NCBI RefSeq assembly: GCF_014635325.1
Contig: NZ_BMCT01000002.1
Span: 1-64,000 of the forward strand
DNA from: Azorhizobium oxalatiphilum
GTDB lineage: Bacteria > Pseudomonadota > Alphaproteobacteria > Rhizobiales > Xanthobacteraceae
Direction: 5' to 3'
Length of the DNA stretch: 64,000 nucleotides
The notes under the pieces were generated by a model that had not been told where the DNA came from, made no database searches, and saw only the letters and a list, made by a program, of their open reading frames with translations. Both the position numbers and the translations under genes were made by a program. Positions 43,255 through 52,184 of the stretch are shown here, in pieces. How positions within the stretch are numbered: position 1 is the stretch's first letter; every line of letters starts with the position of its first letter.

Positions 43255-44472
43255 ATGTCCGTTCTTTCGCTGACCCGCCGCCAGATCCTCGCGGGCGCCG
43301 CCCTCTCGGTGGCCGCCCTCTCCGCCGGCGGCGCCTTCGCCGCCGATGGCACCCTCAAGATCGGCCTGCTGGCTCCGCTCACCGGCACCGGCGGCCCCTA
43401 TGGCAAGGAAGAGGAGCAGGGCGCCAAAGCCGCCGCCGAGCTGATCAATGCCGCCGGCGGCGTGCTGGGCCGCAAGATCGAGATCGTGGTGGCCGATGAC
43501 GAGAGCACCCCCACGGCGGGTGTCGCTGCTGCGCGCAAGCTCATCGACGTGGACCAGGTGGCCGCCATCACCGGCGTGTGGAGCAGCGCGGTGGCGCTGG
43601 CCGTGCGCCCCGTGGCGCTGGAGAAGGGCACCGCGCTGTTGGTCAACGGCTCGGCCGACGAGATCACGCAGGGCGACACCAAGGGGCTGGTGTGGCGCTT
43701 CCAGACCACCGGCAAGGCGTGGGGCAGCGCGTTTGCCCGCACGGTGAAGAAGGATGGCGCCAGGACCGCCTCGCTGCTGGTGCTCCAGACGCCCTTCACG
43801 CTGTCCACCGTCCAGCCCTTCATCGACCAGTTCAAGGCCGACGGCGGCGAGGTGCTGGACGTGATCTATTTCAACCCGAACCAGCCCTCCTACCGCACCG
43901 AGGTGGAGAAGGTGTTCGGGCGCAATCCCGATGCCGTGTTCGTGGCCAGCTACATCCCCGAGTTCAGCGCCATCGTGAAGGAGGTCTACCGCTCGGGCTA
44001 TGCGTCCAAGCTCTATACCTTCAGCCATGCGGCCGACAGCCAGGGCAAGTTCGTGCAGAACGTGGGCAAGGCCGCCGCCGAGGGCGTCAACCATGTGCAG
44101 GCCGTGCCGGTTGGCAATTCGGAGGCCTACAAGCTCTATCTGAAGGGCACCGGCCAGCCGGCGGGCACCATCGTGCCGTTCGGCGCGGCGGTGTTCGACC
44201 AGATCATCGTGCTGGCGCTGGCCATCGAGAAGGCCAAGAGCGACAAGGCCGTGGACTTCGCCAGGCAGATCGCCTCCATCGCCAACGGCCCCGGCCCGGT
44301 GGTGGCCGATCCGGCCGAGGCGCTGAAGCTGATCCGCGCCGGCCAGCCCTTCCGCTACAGCGGGGCGACGGCGGACTTCAAGTTCACCGCCACCGGCGAC
44401 CAGACCGATCTGGACTACGGCCATTTCCGCGTGCTCGACGGCACCAGCAAACTCGTCGGCACCACGAAGTGA
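43255..44472 (+). CDS. livK: Branched-chain amino acid-type ABC transporter substrate-binding protein (LivK-like)
   Basis: 405 residues with a twin-arginine-like signal (LTRRQILAGAALSVAAL) and a type I binding-protein fold: LKIGLLAPLTGTGGPYGKEE, AAELINAAGGVLGRKIEIVV and TFSHAADSQGKFVQ. It is the first gene of a complete five-gene Liv operon. Set beside sulfonate transporters and AhpD-like proteins, its ligand may be an organosulfur or aromatic/heterocyclic acid rather than leucine; inference. It is only distantly related to the binding protein at 8376. Confidence 0.88.
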   Translation: MSVLSLTRRQILAGAALSVAALSAGGAFAADGTLKIGLLAPLTGTGGPYGKEEEQGAKAAAELINAAGGVLGRKIEIVVADDESTPTAGVAAARKLIDVDQVAAITGVWSSAVALAVRPVALEKGTALLVNGSADEITQGDTKGLVWRFQTTGKAWGSAFARTVKKDGARTASLLVLQTPFTLSTVQPFIDQFKADGGEVLDVIYFNPNQPSYRTEVEKVFGRNPDAVFVASYIPEFSAIVKEVYRSGYASKLYTFSHAADSQGKFVQNVGKAAAEGVNHVQAVPVGNSEAYKLYLKGTGQPAGTIVPFGAAVFDQIIVLALAIEKAKSDKAVDFARQIASIANGPGPVVADPAEALKLIRAGQPFRYSGATADFKFTATGDQTDLDYGHFRVLDGTSKLVGTTK

Positions 44473-45242
44473 GCCTGTCCGACGTGGTTCTGGCGGCGCA
44501 TGGGGTCGGCGTCCGGTTCGGCGGCTTCACCGCCTTGCAGGACGCCAGCGTCGCCTTCCGGCGCGGCGCGATCACGGGGGTGGTGGGGCCGAACGGGGCG
44601 GGCAAGTCCACTTTGTTCAACATCCTGTCCGGCCGCGTCCGGCCCACCTCCGGCGCCGTGCTCTACAAGGGAGAGGACATCACCCGCCTGCCGGGCCATG
44701 CCCGTGCGCGCCGGGGGCTCACCCGTACGTTCCAGATTTCGCGCGAACTGGGCGGCCTCACCGTGTTGGAGAACCTGCTGCTGGCCACCCCGGGCCATCC
44801 CGGCGAGGGGCTCGTCGGCGGGCTGTTCGGTGGCCGGGCCGCACGGGCGGCGGAGGAGCAGGCGCGGGTGGATGCCCGCGGCCTGCTGGAGCGCGTGGGC
44901 CTGTGGCGGCTGGCGGATGCGTCCGCCAGCGCCTTGTCCGGCGGCCAGAAGAAGCTGCTGGAACTGTGCCGCGCCCTGATGCTGCGGCCGGAGATGATCC
45001 TGCTCGACGAGCCCGCCGCAGGCGTTAATCCCGTGCTCATCGGCGAGGTGGCGGATTTCATCCGCGTGCTGCAGAGCGAGGGCGTCAGCTTCGGCATCGT
45101 GGAGCACAATATGGACCTCATCGCCGCGCTCTGCGACCCGATCTATGTGCTGGCCGAGGGGCGGGTGCTGCTGGAAGGCAGCTTTGAGGCCATCTCCGCC
45201 AATGAGGCGGTGATCGAAGCCTATCTCGGGGGCGTCCATTGA
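44469..45242 (+). CDS. livG: Branched-chain amino acid-type ABC transporter ATPase (LivG-like)
   Basis: 257 residues. Seen: Walker A GPNGAGKSTLFNILSG, RTFQISRELGGLTVLENLLLA, signature LSGGQKKLLELCRAL, Walker B ILLDEPAAGVNPVL and the H-loop GIVEHNMDLI, all LivG-type. The GTG start overlaps the livK stop (GTGA). It is one of two ATPases of the LivKGFHM importer. Confidence 0.92.
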   Translation: MSLSDVVLAAHGVGVRFGGFTALQDASVAFRRGAITGVVGPNGAGKSTLFNILSGRVRPTSGAVLYKGEDITRLPGHARARRGLTRTFQISRELGGLTVLENLLLATPGHPGEGLVGGLFGGRAARAAEEQARVDARGLLERVGLWRLADASASALSGGQKKLLELCRALMLRPEMILLDEPAAGVNPVLIGEVADFIRVLQSEGVSFGIVEHNMDLIAALCDPIYVLAEGRVLLEGSFEAISANEAVIEAYLGGVH

Positions 45243-45958
45243 GCGCATTCGAACTGGAGGCGGTGGTCGCCGGCTATGGCGGCCGCGCGGTGCTCCATGG
45301 CGTCAGCCTGTCCATTGCCGCCAACGGCAGCCTCGCGGTGGTGGGGCCGAACGGCTCCGGCAAGTCCACGCTCATGAAGACCGCCGTGGGGCTGGTGCGG
45401 CCGACCTCCGGCCGCGTCCTGCTCGAGGGCGGGGACGTCACCCGTCTCGATGCTCCCGGCCGGGCCAGGCGCGGGCTCGGCTATGTGCCGCAGGAGGCCA
45501 ATGTCTTCCGCAACATGAGCGTGCGGGAGAATCTCAAGATCGGGCTGGAGTTCGTGCCGGGCCGCGTGCGCGCCTCCTTCGCGCAGCGCCTCTCCGCGAT
45601 GCTGGAGCTGTTTCCCGAGCTTGAGCCGAAGCTCGGGACGCTGGCGGGCCATCTGTCCGGCGGCCAGCGGCAGATGGTGGCCATGGCGGCGGCGCTCATG
45701 CCGGCGCCGTCCTTCCTCGCGCTGGACGAACCTTCCGCCGGCCTCTCGCCGCGCAATGCGGCCCTGCTGTTCGAGGTCATCGGCCGCGTCGCCCGCTATG
45801 GCGTCACGCTGCTGATGATCGAGCAGAACACCCGCCTCGGCCTCGGCGCGGCGGACGAGGGCCTCGTGCTGGTGTCCGGCGAGGTGAAGGCGAAAGGCCC
45901 GGCCGCCGGCCTGCTGGACGATCCGCAGATGCGCAGCCTCTATCTGGGAAGCCGGTGA
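45239..45958 (+). CDS. livF: Branched-chain amino acid-type ABC transporter ATPase (LivF-like)
   Basis: 239 residues. Seen: Walker A GPNGSGKSTLMKTAVGL, GYVPQEANVFRNMSVRENL, signature LSGGQRQMVAMAAALM, Walker B FLALDEPSAGLSP and MIEQNTRLGL. The start is TTG 45239, overlapping the livG stop (TTGA); no in-frame ATG or GTG nearby is better. Partner of LivG. Confidence 0.92.
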   Translation: MSAFELEAVVAGYGGRAVLHGVSLSIAANGSLAVVGPNGSGKSTLMKTAVGLVRPTSGRVLLEGGDVTRLDAPGRARRGLGYVPQEANVFRNMSVRENLKIGLEFVPGRVRASFAQRLSAMLELFPELEPKLGTLAGHLSGGQRQMVAMAAALMPAPSFLALDEPSAGLSPRNAALLFEVIGRVARYGVTLLMIEQNTRLGLGAADEGLVLVSGEVKAKGPAAGLLDDPQMRSLYLGSR

Positions 45959-46818
45959 TGGCCCAACTGCTGTTCAACGGGCTCGTCACGGGCCTGCTCA
46001 TCGCGCTGCCGGCGCTCTCCCTGTCGCTGACCTTCAGCGTGCTGCGTTTCGCCAATTACGCCATCGGCGCGCAGATCACACTCGGCGCCTATGCGGTCTA
46101 TCTGTTCAACGTGCCTTTGGGCTGGCCGCTGCTCCTCTCCACCGCCGCCGGCATGGTGCTGGCGGTTGCCGTCGGGTTGCTGGTGCAGGCTCTGGCCTAT
46201 GAGCCGCTGCGGGCGCGCTCCTCGGTGACGCGGCTGGTGGCCTCCATCGGTGTCGCCCTGGCGCTGGAGAATGTGGTGCGTTTCTTCGCCGGCAATTCCC
46301 CGCGCGGCTATGGGGTGGAGATCGCCCGGCCGCTGCGGATCGCGGGCCTGCGCATCAATCAGGAGCAGATCACCATCATGCTGAGCGTGCTGGTGGCGCT
46401 GGTGCTGGTGTGGGTGGTGTTCCGCTTCACCCGCCTCGGTCGCGCCATGCGGGCGGTGGCGGATGATGCGGACCTTGCCGCCGTGCGTGGCATCCGGCGC
46501 GGCCGGGTGGTGGCCATGGTGTGGGTGCTCGCCAGTGCGCTGGCGACGCTGGCCGGGGTGCTCATCGGCCTCGATGCCACGCTGGATCCGCAGATGGGCT
46601 GGAACTATGTGCTGCCGGTGTTCACGGCGGCCATTCTGGGCGGCATCGCCAACCCCATGGCGGCGGTGGCGGGCGCGCTCACGCTCGGCATCGCCAGCGA
46701 ACTGGCGACACTGGTGATGGCGCCGCACTATCGCGCCATCGTCGCCTTCCTCGTCATGGCGGTGCTGCTGCTGGTGCGGCCCTCCGGCCTGTTCGGCAAG
46801 CAGTGGGTGGCGAAATGA
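45958..46818 (+). CDS. livH: Branched-chain amino acid-type ABC transporter permease (LivH-like)
   Basis: 286 residues, about eight membrane helices. Seen: FNGLVTGLLIALPALSLSLTF, RFANYAIGAQITLGAYAVY and a C-terminal AILGGIANPMAAVAGA, typical LivH features. ATG 45958 overlaps the livF stop by one base (TGATG); GTG 45955 is an alternative. It forms the channel with LivM. Confidence 0.9.
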   Translation: MAQLLFNGLVTGLLIALPALSLSLTFSVLRFANYAIGAQITLGAYAVYLFNVPLGWPLLLSTAAGMVLAVAVGLLVQALAYEPLRARSSVTRLVASIGVALALENVVRFFAGNSPRGYGVEIARPLRIAGLRINQEQITIMLSVLVALVLVWVVFRFTRLGRAMRAVADDADLAAVRGIRRGRVVAMVWVLASALATLAGVLIGLDATLDPQMGWNYVLPVFTAAILGGIANPMAAVAGALTLGIASELATLVMAPHYRAIVAFLVMAVLLLVRPSGLFGKQWVAK

Positions 46819-47714
46819 TCTCCTATCTCATCGCCACCTCCGCCCTCGTCATCATCGCCGCCATTGCCGGGCTGGCGCTCAATCTGCAATGGGGGCTGGG
46901 CGGGCTGGTCAATTTCGGCCTGTTCGGCTTCTACATGCTGGGCGCCTATGTGTGCGGCCTGTTCTCCGTGTGGGGGGCGCCGCCGCTGGTCGCCATGGCC
47001 GGCGCCATCGTGCTGGTGGCGCTCGCCAGCGCGGCCACCAGCCTCATCTCCATCCGGCTGTCGGAGGATTATCTGGCCATCGTGACGCTGGGGTTCGCCG
47101 AATGCCTCAAGCTGTTCATCTCCTATGAGGAATGGCTGACCCGCGGCACGCTGGGCATTCCCGGCATCGTGCGCCCCTTCGCCGCTTACGTGCCGCAGGG
47201 CTATGGCGATGCGGCCTTCCTCGGCTTCGCCGTGCTGTGCCTCGTGGTGGTGTTCGCGGTGTTCGAGCGCGTCGCCCGCTCGCCCTTCGGCCGCCTGCTG
47301 CGGGCGAGCCGGGAGGACCCGGCGGTGGCCGACACCCTGGGCAAGAATGTGCTGGTGCTCAGGTTGAAGACATTCGCGCTGGGCGGGGCGGCGCTGGGCA
47401 TCGCCGGCAGCCTGCATGCCTTCTATTACACCTATATCGACCCGACGCAGTTCGGCACCATCATCACCGCTTATGCCTTCATGGCGGTGGTGATTGGCGG
47501 GCGGGGCTCCAATGTGGGCGTGCTCATCGCCAGCTTCACGGTGATCGCGCTGCTGGAAGGCAGCCGCTTCCTGATCGATGTGTTTCCCGTGCTCGATGGC
47601 TCGCAGCTCGCCGCGCTGCGGCTGTTCCTTGTCGGCGCGGGTCTCGTCGCTATCCTGATCTTCAAACCCGATGGGCTGGTGCGCGAATATCGCCTGCGTG
47701 CCACCCGATCCTGA
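46815..47714 (+). CDS. livM: Branched-chain amino acid-type ABC transporter permease (LivM-like)
   Basis: 299 residues, about nine helices. Seen: GLALNLQWGLGGLVNFGLFGFYMLGAY across the first third, FGRLLRASREDPAVADTLGKNV (permease coupling loop) and AVVIGGRGSNVG. The ATG overlaps the livH stop (ATGA). It completes the Liv importer. Confidence 0.9.
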   Translation: MISYLIATSALVIIAAIAGLALNLQWGLGGLVNFGLFGFYMLGAYVCGLFSVWGAPPLVAMAGAIVLVALASAATSLISIRLSEDYLAIVTLGFAECLKLFISYEEWLTRGTLGIPGIVRPFAAYVPQGYGDAAFLGFAVLCLVVVFAVFERVARSPFGRLLRASREDPAVADTLGKNVLVLRLKTFALGGAALGIAGSLHAFYYTYIDPTQFGTIITAYAFMAVVIGGRGSNVGVLIASFTVIALLEGSRFLIDVFPVLDGSQLAALRLFLVGAGLVAILIFKPDGLVREYRLRATRS

Positions 47715-47728
47715 AACCGGAGCCTGCC

Positions 47729-48277
47729 ATGTCGCGTGTTGCCCTGAAGACGCGGGAAGACCTGCCCGCCGAGCTGCATCCCTTGTGGGACCGCATGACC
47801 ACCTATGGCGATTTCGCCGATCAGGCGGGCGCCATGGCCCAGCGCCTGCCGGTGTTCAAGCATGTGTGGTCGCTGCTCACCGATCTGTCGGACGAGGCGG
47901 TGCTCTCCAAGCGCCATCTGGAGCTGGCGTTGGTTACGGTTTCGCTGCTCAACCAGTGCAGCTATTGCGTGGCCCACCATGCGCCGAAGCTTGCCATTCA
48001 GGGCGTCTCGGAAGCCGGTGCGCAGCGGCTTCTGGACTATCAGGATCATCCGGAGCTGACTGAGGTGGATCGGCTGGTGGTGGAATACACCATCGCCGTG
48101 ACCAACAACTGGAGCCGCACCCGCGACGAGATCTTCGTGCGGCTGAAGCGGCATTTCTCCGAGCCGCAGATCGTGGAGCTGACGTGGCGCATCGCCCTGT
48201 GCGGCGCCTTCAACCGCTTCAACGATGTGCTGCAGGTGGAGGTGCCGGAAGAGACGGTCCCCGCCGCCGCTGAGTGA
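47729..48277 (+). CDS. AhpD-like carboxymuconolactone decarboxylase-family protein
   Basis: 182 residues. The AhpD motif Cys77-Ser-Tyr-Cys80 with His84 (CSYCVAHH) is present. It starts 14 bases after livM and is probably the last gene of that operon. Its sequence (KTREDLPAELHPLWDRM) differs from the other AhpD-like protein at 42340, but the redox residues coincide. It may protect against peroxide made by flavin monooxygenases or act on a substrate intermediate; unknown. Confidence 0.82.
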   Translation: MSRVALKTREDLPAELHPLWDRMTTYGDFADQAGAMAQRLPVFKHVWSLLTDLSDEAVLSKRHLELALVTVSLLNQCSYCVAHHAPKLAIQGVSEAGAQRLLDYQDHPELTEVDRLVVEYTIAVTNNWSRTRDEIFVRLKRHFSEPQIVELTWRIALCGAFNRFNDVLQVEVPEETVPAAAE

Positions 48278-48400
48278 GACGCCCGCCCGCCGCCCGGGCA
48301 GCGTTGAAGTCCCGGCGGATGCACGCAAGCGCGGCAGTTCGGCATAAGGCTGGTCACTTGATCCGATGATCTTGTTGATCAGCCTTTGTCCATGTCATCG

Positions 48401-48428
48401 GCTGCCCGCCTGTACCAAGGCGGGCAGC
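48401..48428. terminator. Bidirectional terminator between convergent operons
   Basis: GCTGCCCGCCT (48401-48411) and AGGCGGGCAGC (48418-48428) make a perfect 11-bp stem with loop GTACCA. It separates the Liv operon from the seven-gene leftward sulfur operon. The surrounding 200 bases hold no gene. Confidence 0.7.
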
Positions 48429-48476
48429 GCGTCTTGACCTTCAGGAGAGACCGTCTTCCTGGCGGGCGTCCGCAGT

Positions 48477-49700
48477 TCAGAAGTAGGCGGCGTTAGGCAA
48501 CGGCGTGCCGTCGAGCACATGCTGGCCTATGGCGCGCGCCTTGTAGGACACCGGGTTGTGGGAGGCGATGGTGCGGATGTTGCGCCAATGCCGGTCGAGG
48601 CGCTGGCGCTGGGTGGCGGCGGATGCACCGCCGAGTTCGAACAGCTGGTTCGAGGCCCCGAGCGCCAGTTCGTCCACAATCACCTTGGCCTGCGCCGCCT
48701 CCAGCGAGGCACGCAGGAACAGCGCCTCGTCCGGCGTGCCGGCGGTGACGCTGTCATAGGCGGCGGCGAGGGCTTCCGCCGCGCGCTGGACGCTCGCCTC
48801 GGCCACATAGGCGACGCTCGCCAGCCGGCCGAGCGCCTGCTGGAGCAGGGGATCCTCCGCAGGGCGGGCGGCGGTGGCGTGGTAGAAGTTGCGGCCCCGG
48901 CCCAGCACCAGTGCGCTGGCATCCCGCACCACCGCGCGCAGGATGCCGGCGATGATGGTGGTGAGATAGAGCTGCGGGAAGGTGGCGTCATAGGGCAGGC
49001 GGCGATCCTCGGCGGCGATGTCGATCACCTCCTCCGGGCGCACCGGAACGTCGTCGAAGCGGGTCGCGCCGCTGGCGGTCTGCCGCTGGCCGATGCCGTC
49101 CCAGTCCTGCGCGATGGTGACGCCGTCGCGATCCGTGGGCACCACGGCATTCACACGCCGACCCTCGGGGGTCTGGGCGTTCACGACGATGAAGTCGGAA
49201 TAGAAATTGCCGGTGCTGTAATATTTTGAGCCGCTGAGCCGGAAGCCGTCCCCATGCGGCGTCAGCAGCGTCTCGCCGCCGCCGGCCCCGATGTTCTGGA
49301 TGCCGAGTTCGCTGGCACCGAGCCCGAACAGGCGGCCGGCGCGCGCGTCATCCAGCCAGCCCCGGTACTTGGCATTGTCCTGCGTGCGCAGGGCGCGCTC
49401 CACGAAGGCGAAGTGGTTGCGTAGGATGTGGGGCAGGTTGGAGTCCGCTTCCGCCAGCCGCAGCACGAGGCCGAACAACTGCGGCAGCGTGGCCCCGCCG
49501 CCTCCTTCCGCGCGGGGCAGCCGGAAGGCGCCGAGCCCGGCCCGGCGGATCGCCGCGATGGCGGCCTGCGTCGCCTCCACGTCCCGGTCCTGCGGCAGGG
49601 AATTGTCGCGCAGGGTATCGAGAAGGTCGTCCAGCGCCTGCGCGCCGGGGGCAAGGGGAAGCTGCGAGCTGGCCGGGAAACCGGGCGTGGCGATGTTCAT
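48477..49700 (-). CDS. DszC/SfnB-like flavin-dependent monooxygenase (acyl-CoA dehydrogenase fold)
   Basis: 407 residues. Seen: LGAFRLPRAEGGGGATLPQLFGLVLRLAEAD in the N-terminal helical domain, KYYSTGNFYSDFIVV mid-protein, and C-terminal FELGGASAATQRQRLDRHWRNIRTIASHNP, the pattern of DszC/SfnB proteins. Family members use reduced flavin and oxygen to oxidise sulfur compounds, or act in sulfone metabolism. It is the last gene of the operon 57151-48477, directly after an NtaA/DszA-like LLM enzyme, and is paralogous to the protein at 60088-61314. Start ATG 49700 has AGGA upstream. Confidence 0.84.
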   Translation of the reverse strand: MNIATPGFPASSQLPLAPGAQALDDLLDTLRDNSLPQDRDVEATQAAIAAIRRAGLGAFRLPRAEGGGGATLPQLFGLVLRLAEADSNLPHILRNHFAFVERALRTQDNAKYRGWLDDARAGRLFGLGASELGIQNIGAGGGETLLTPHGDGFRLSGSKYYSTGNFYSDFIVVNAQTPEGRRVNAVVPTDRDGVTIAQDWDGIGQRQTASGATRFDDVPVRPEEVIDIAAEDRRLPYDATFPQLYLTTIIAGILRAVVRDASALVLGRGRNFYHATAARPAEDPLLQQALGRLASVAYVAEASVQRAAEALAAAYDSVTAGTPDEALFLRASLEAAQAKVIVDELALGASNQLFELGGASAATQRQRLDRHWRNIRTIASHNPVSYKARAIGQHVLDGTPLPNAAYF

Positions 49701-49732
49701 GGGAGATCCTGACGTACGAAAGGGGAAGAGGC

Positions 49733-51088
49733 TCAGCGCGCGGCGGAGCGGAGCGGGGCGGGCCGAGCGGCGACGGGCACGCGCCGCTCGGGACGGGCGA
49801 GGCCGAGATGGTCGCGCAGGGTCGTGCCCTCGTAGCTCTCGCGGAAGATGCCGCGCCGGCGCAGCAGCGGCACCACGTGGTCCACGAAGGCTTCGAGGCC
49901 GGTTGCGATCACATCCGGCATCACGTTGAAGCCGGCCACCGCGCCGCTGGCGAACCATTCGGCGATGTTGTCGGCGATCTGCTCCGGCGTGCCGACGATG
50001 ATGCGATGGCCGGTGCCGCCGCCCTGCGCGCGGATCAGCTGGCGCACCGTGAGATTGCCGCGTTCCGCCAGCGTGAGGGCACCGCGGAAGAAGGTCTGCA
50101 TGCCGTCCACCGGCAGCGCGAGGTTGGCGGGCAGCGGCTTGTCCAGATCGAGACTGGCGGGGTCCACCTGAAGGATGCCGGCGAGGCGGCCGAGGCCGTA
50201 TTCGATCGGCACCAGCTCCCACAGCTCCTCCTCGCGCCGGCGGGCTTCCGCCTCGGTGCCGCCGATGACGGTGACGAGGCCGGGGAAAATGCGGATGTCG
50301 TCCGGCCCGCGCCCGTACACGGCCGCGCGGGCGCGCAGGTCCCGGGCATAGTCGATGGCGTCGGGCAGGGAATGGGCGACCGAGAACACCGCATCCGCAT
50401 GGGCGGCGGCAAAATCCTTGCCGTCGTCGGAGCCGCCGGCCTGCACCACCACGGGCCGGCCCTGCGGCGGGCGCGGCACGTTCAGCGGGCCGGCCACGGA
50501 GAAGTGCGGACCCTCGTGATCGATGGCGTGGACACGGGAGGTGTCGACGAAGCGGGCGCTGGCCTTGTCGCCCACCAGTGCATCGTCCTCCCAACTGTCC
50601 CAGAGGGCCTTCACCACGTCCGCGAATTCGGCGGCACGCTCGTAGCGGATGCGGTGGGGCAGGCGCTCCTTGAGGCCGAAGTTGCGCGCCGAGACGGGAT
50701 CGGCGGTGGTGACGATGTTCAGCCCCGCCCGGCCGCCGCTGGCATGATCCAGCGAGGCGAAGCGGCGGGCGATGTTGTAGGGCTCGTTATAGGTGGAGGA
50801 GGCGGTGGCGATGAGGCCGATGTGCCGGGTGGCGGCGGCGATGGTCGCCAGCACGATGGTCGGCTCCAGCGACTGGAAGGGGCGATAGTCCGGCCGGTCC
50901 GACAGCGCCGGGAAGTCGGCGAGGAAGATGCTGTCGAAGGTGCCACGCTCGGCGAGCTGCGCCGTGCGGACATAATATTGCACGTCGGCGAAAGCCGATG
51001 GCGTGGAGGCCGGCCAGCGCCAGGCGGATGCGAAGGTGCCGGCGTTGAGGAAATTGAGATTGAGGTGGAGCTGCTTCTGGGCGCTCAT
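49733..51088 (-). CDS. LLM-class FMNH2-dependent monooxygenase, NtaA/SnaA/DszA type
   Basis: 451 residues of the large LLM subfamily. Seen: HLNLNFLNAGTFASAWR, FDSIFLADFPALSDRPDY, HASGGRAGLNIVTTADP, PVVVQAGGSDDGKDFAA and RIIVGTPEQIADNIAEWF. Members cleave C-S or C-N bonds with FMNH2 and O2 (for example dibenzothiophene sulfone or nitrilotriacetate). ATG 51088 has AAGGAGAACAC directly upstream. It lies 22 bases after the SsuA-like gene, so a transporter and its probable enzyme are co-expressed. Confidence 0.87.
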   Translation of the reverse strand: MSAQKQLHLNLNFLNAGTFASAWRWPASTPSAFADVQYYVRTAQLAERGTFDSIFLADFPALSDRPDYRPFQSLEPTIVLATIAAATRHIGLIATASSTYNEPYNIARRFASLDHASGGRAGLNIVTTADPVSARNFGLKERLPHRIRYERAAEFADVVKALWDSWEDDALVGDKASARFVDTSRVHAIDHEGPHFSVAGPLNVPRPPQGRPVVVQAGGSDDGKDFAAAHADAVFSVAHSLPDAIDYARDLRARAAVYGRGPDDIRIFPGLVTVIGGTEAEARRREEELWELVPIEYGLGRLAGILQVDPASLDLDKPLPANLALPVDGMQTFFRGALTLAERGNLTVRQLIRAQGGGTGHRIIVGTPEQIADNIAEWFASGAVAGFNVMPDVIATGLEAFVDHVVPLLRRRGIFRESYEGTTLRDHLGLARPERRVPVAARPAPLRSAAR

Positions 51089-51110
51089 GGTGTTCTCCTT
51101 GCGCGCGGGA

Positions 51111-52130
51111 TCAGTTGCCGCCGGTGGTGGCGGCGTTGAAGGCGCGGTTGAATTCGAGGCTGACGTCGATCTTGCGGGGCAGGTCGCCGGAGGCCACGAG
51201 CACGTCGGCAATGGCCTGCTCGCGGGCGATCACCGCATCGTCCAGCGGCCGGAAAGTGGCCTTCAGATAGACGGTGGAGATCTTTGCCCGCGCCGGGCTC
51301 TGCTTCACCTTCTCGGTGTAGATCTTCTCCACCGTGTCGAGATTGGCGGCATACCAGTCCCAGTGCCGGCGCACGCGGGCGAGGAAGTCCGCCAGCGCCT
51401 CGCTCTTGGCCCGATCGCGCACCACGTCGCCACGCGCGGTGAAGACGTTGAGGGCCGGGATGTCGAGCTGGTCGCTTGTGAGCAGCGGCTTGGCATCGCC
51501 GCGCTCCACGGCCTCCGCGACGGCGGCGAAATTGCCGGAATAGACATCCGCCCGCCCGGCATTGAAGGCGGCTGAAGTGGCCGACTGGTCGCCGAGCTGG
51601 ATCGGCTGGATATCGGCGGGCTTGAGACCCGCCTTCTGCAGCGACAGCACATACTGGAGATAGTTGAAGCCGCCGAAATTATAGGCCCAGCGCTTGCCGC
51701 GCAGGTCCGCCAGCGTCTCGATCCTGGCATCCGTGCGGGTGACGGTGATGATGGGCGGATATTGGGCATCCGTCGCCCGCCAGCCGGCGACGATCTGGAG
51801 CGGCACGTTTTCGGCGGTCCAGGGCGTGCGCGCCTTGCCCTGCTCGATGATGAGCGAGGTGTCGCCCATGTGGCCCACATCGATGGCCTTGGAATAGAGC
51901 GCGGAGAGCTGCGCCGCCGGCCCCGGCAGGATCACCCATTCCACGTCATAGGGCGTGCCCTCCAGCACCTTCGAGGCGGCGACCGTCTCGGGCAGGGTGG
52001 TATCCTGAAAGCCGATCAGGAGCTTTACGCGCGACGTCTGCGCCTGTGCCGGGGCCAGGGCGGCGCCCGCGAGCAGCAGGCCGGAGAGGGCAAGGCCGAA
52101 GGTCCGGCGGGACAGAAGGGGACGGGTCAA
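51111..52130 (-). CDS. Sulfonate-type ABC transporter substrate-binding protein (SsuA-like)
   Basis: 339 residues with an export signal (LLSRRTFGLALSGLLLAGAA, Tat-like) and SsuA fold: VLEGTPYDVEWVILPGPAA, AIDVGHMGDTSLIIEQGKA, and ETLADLRGKRWAYNFGG. The start is TTG 52130 with GGAG seven bases upstream. It follows the ATPase gene by 54 bases. Same subgroup as 37314-38384. Confidence 0.87.
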   Translation of the reverse strand: MTRPLLSRRTFGLALSGLLLAGAALAPAQAQTSRVKLLIGFQDTTLPETVAASKVLEGTPYDVEWVILPGPAAQLSALYSKAIDVGHMGDTSLIIEQGKARTPWTAENVPLQIVAGWRATDAQYPPIITVTRTDARIETLADLRGKRWAYNFGGFNYLQYVLSLQKAGLKPADIQPIQLGDQSATSAAFNAGRADVYSGNFAAVAEAVERGDAKPLLTSDQLDIPALNVFTARGDVVRDRAKSEALADFLARVRRHWDWYAANLDTVEKIYTEKVKQSPARAKISTVYLKATFRPLDDAVIAREQAIADVLVASGDLPRKIDVSLEFNRAFNAATTGGN

Positions 52131-52184
52131 GGACGGGCTCCGTGCAAATGGGCAGAAGACGGGAAGGGTGGGTTCAGCGTGGGT

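Noticed and set aside
48477-50594. A 705-codon frame that would fuse an extra N-terminal part to the DszC-like protein
   Set aside because: The extra part overlaps the LLM gene in another frame and is Arg/Gly-rich; the start at 49700 has a proper Shine-Dalgarno.
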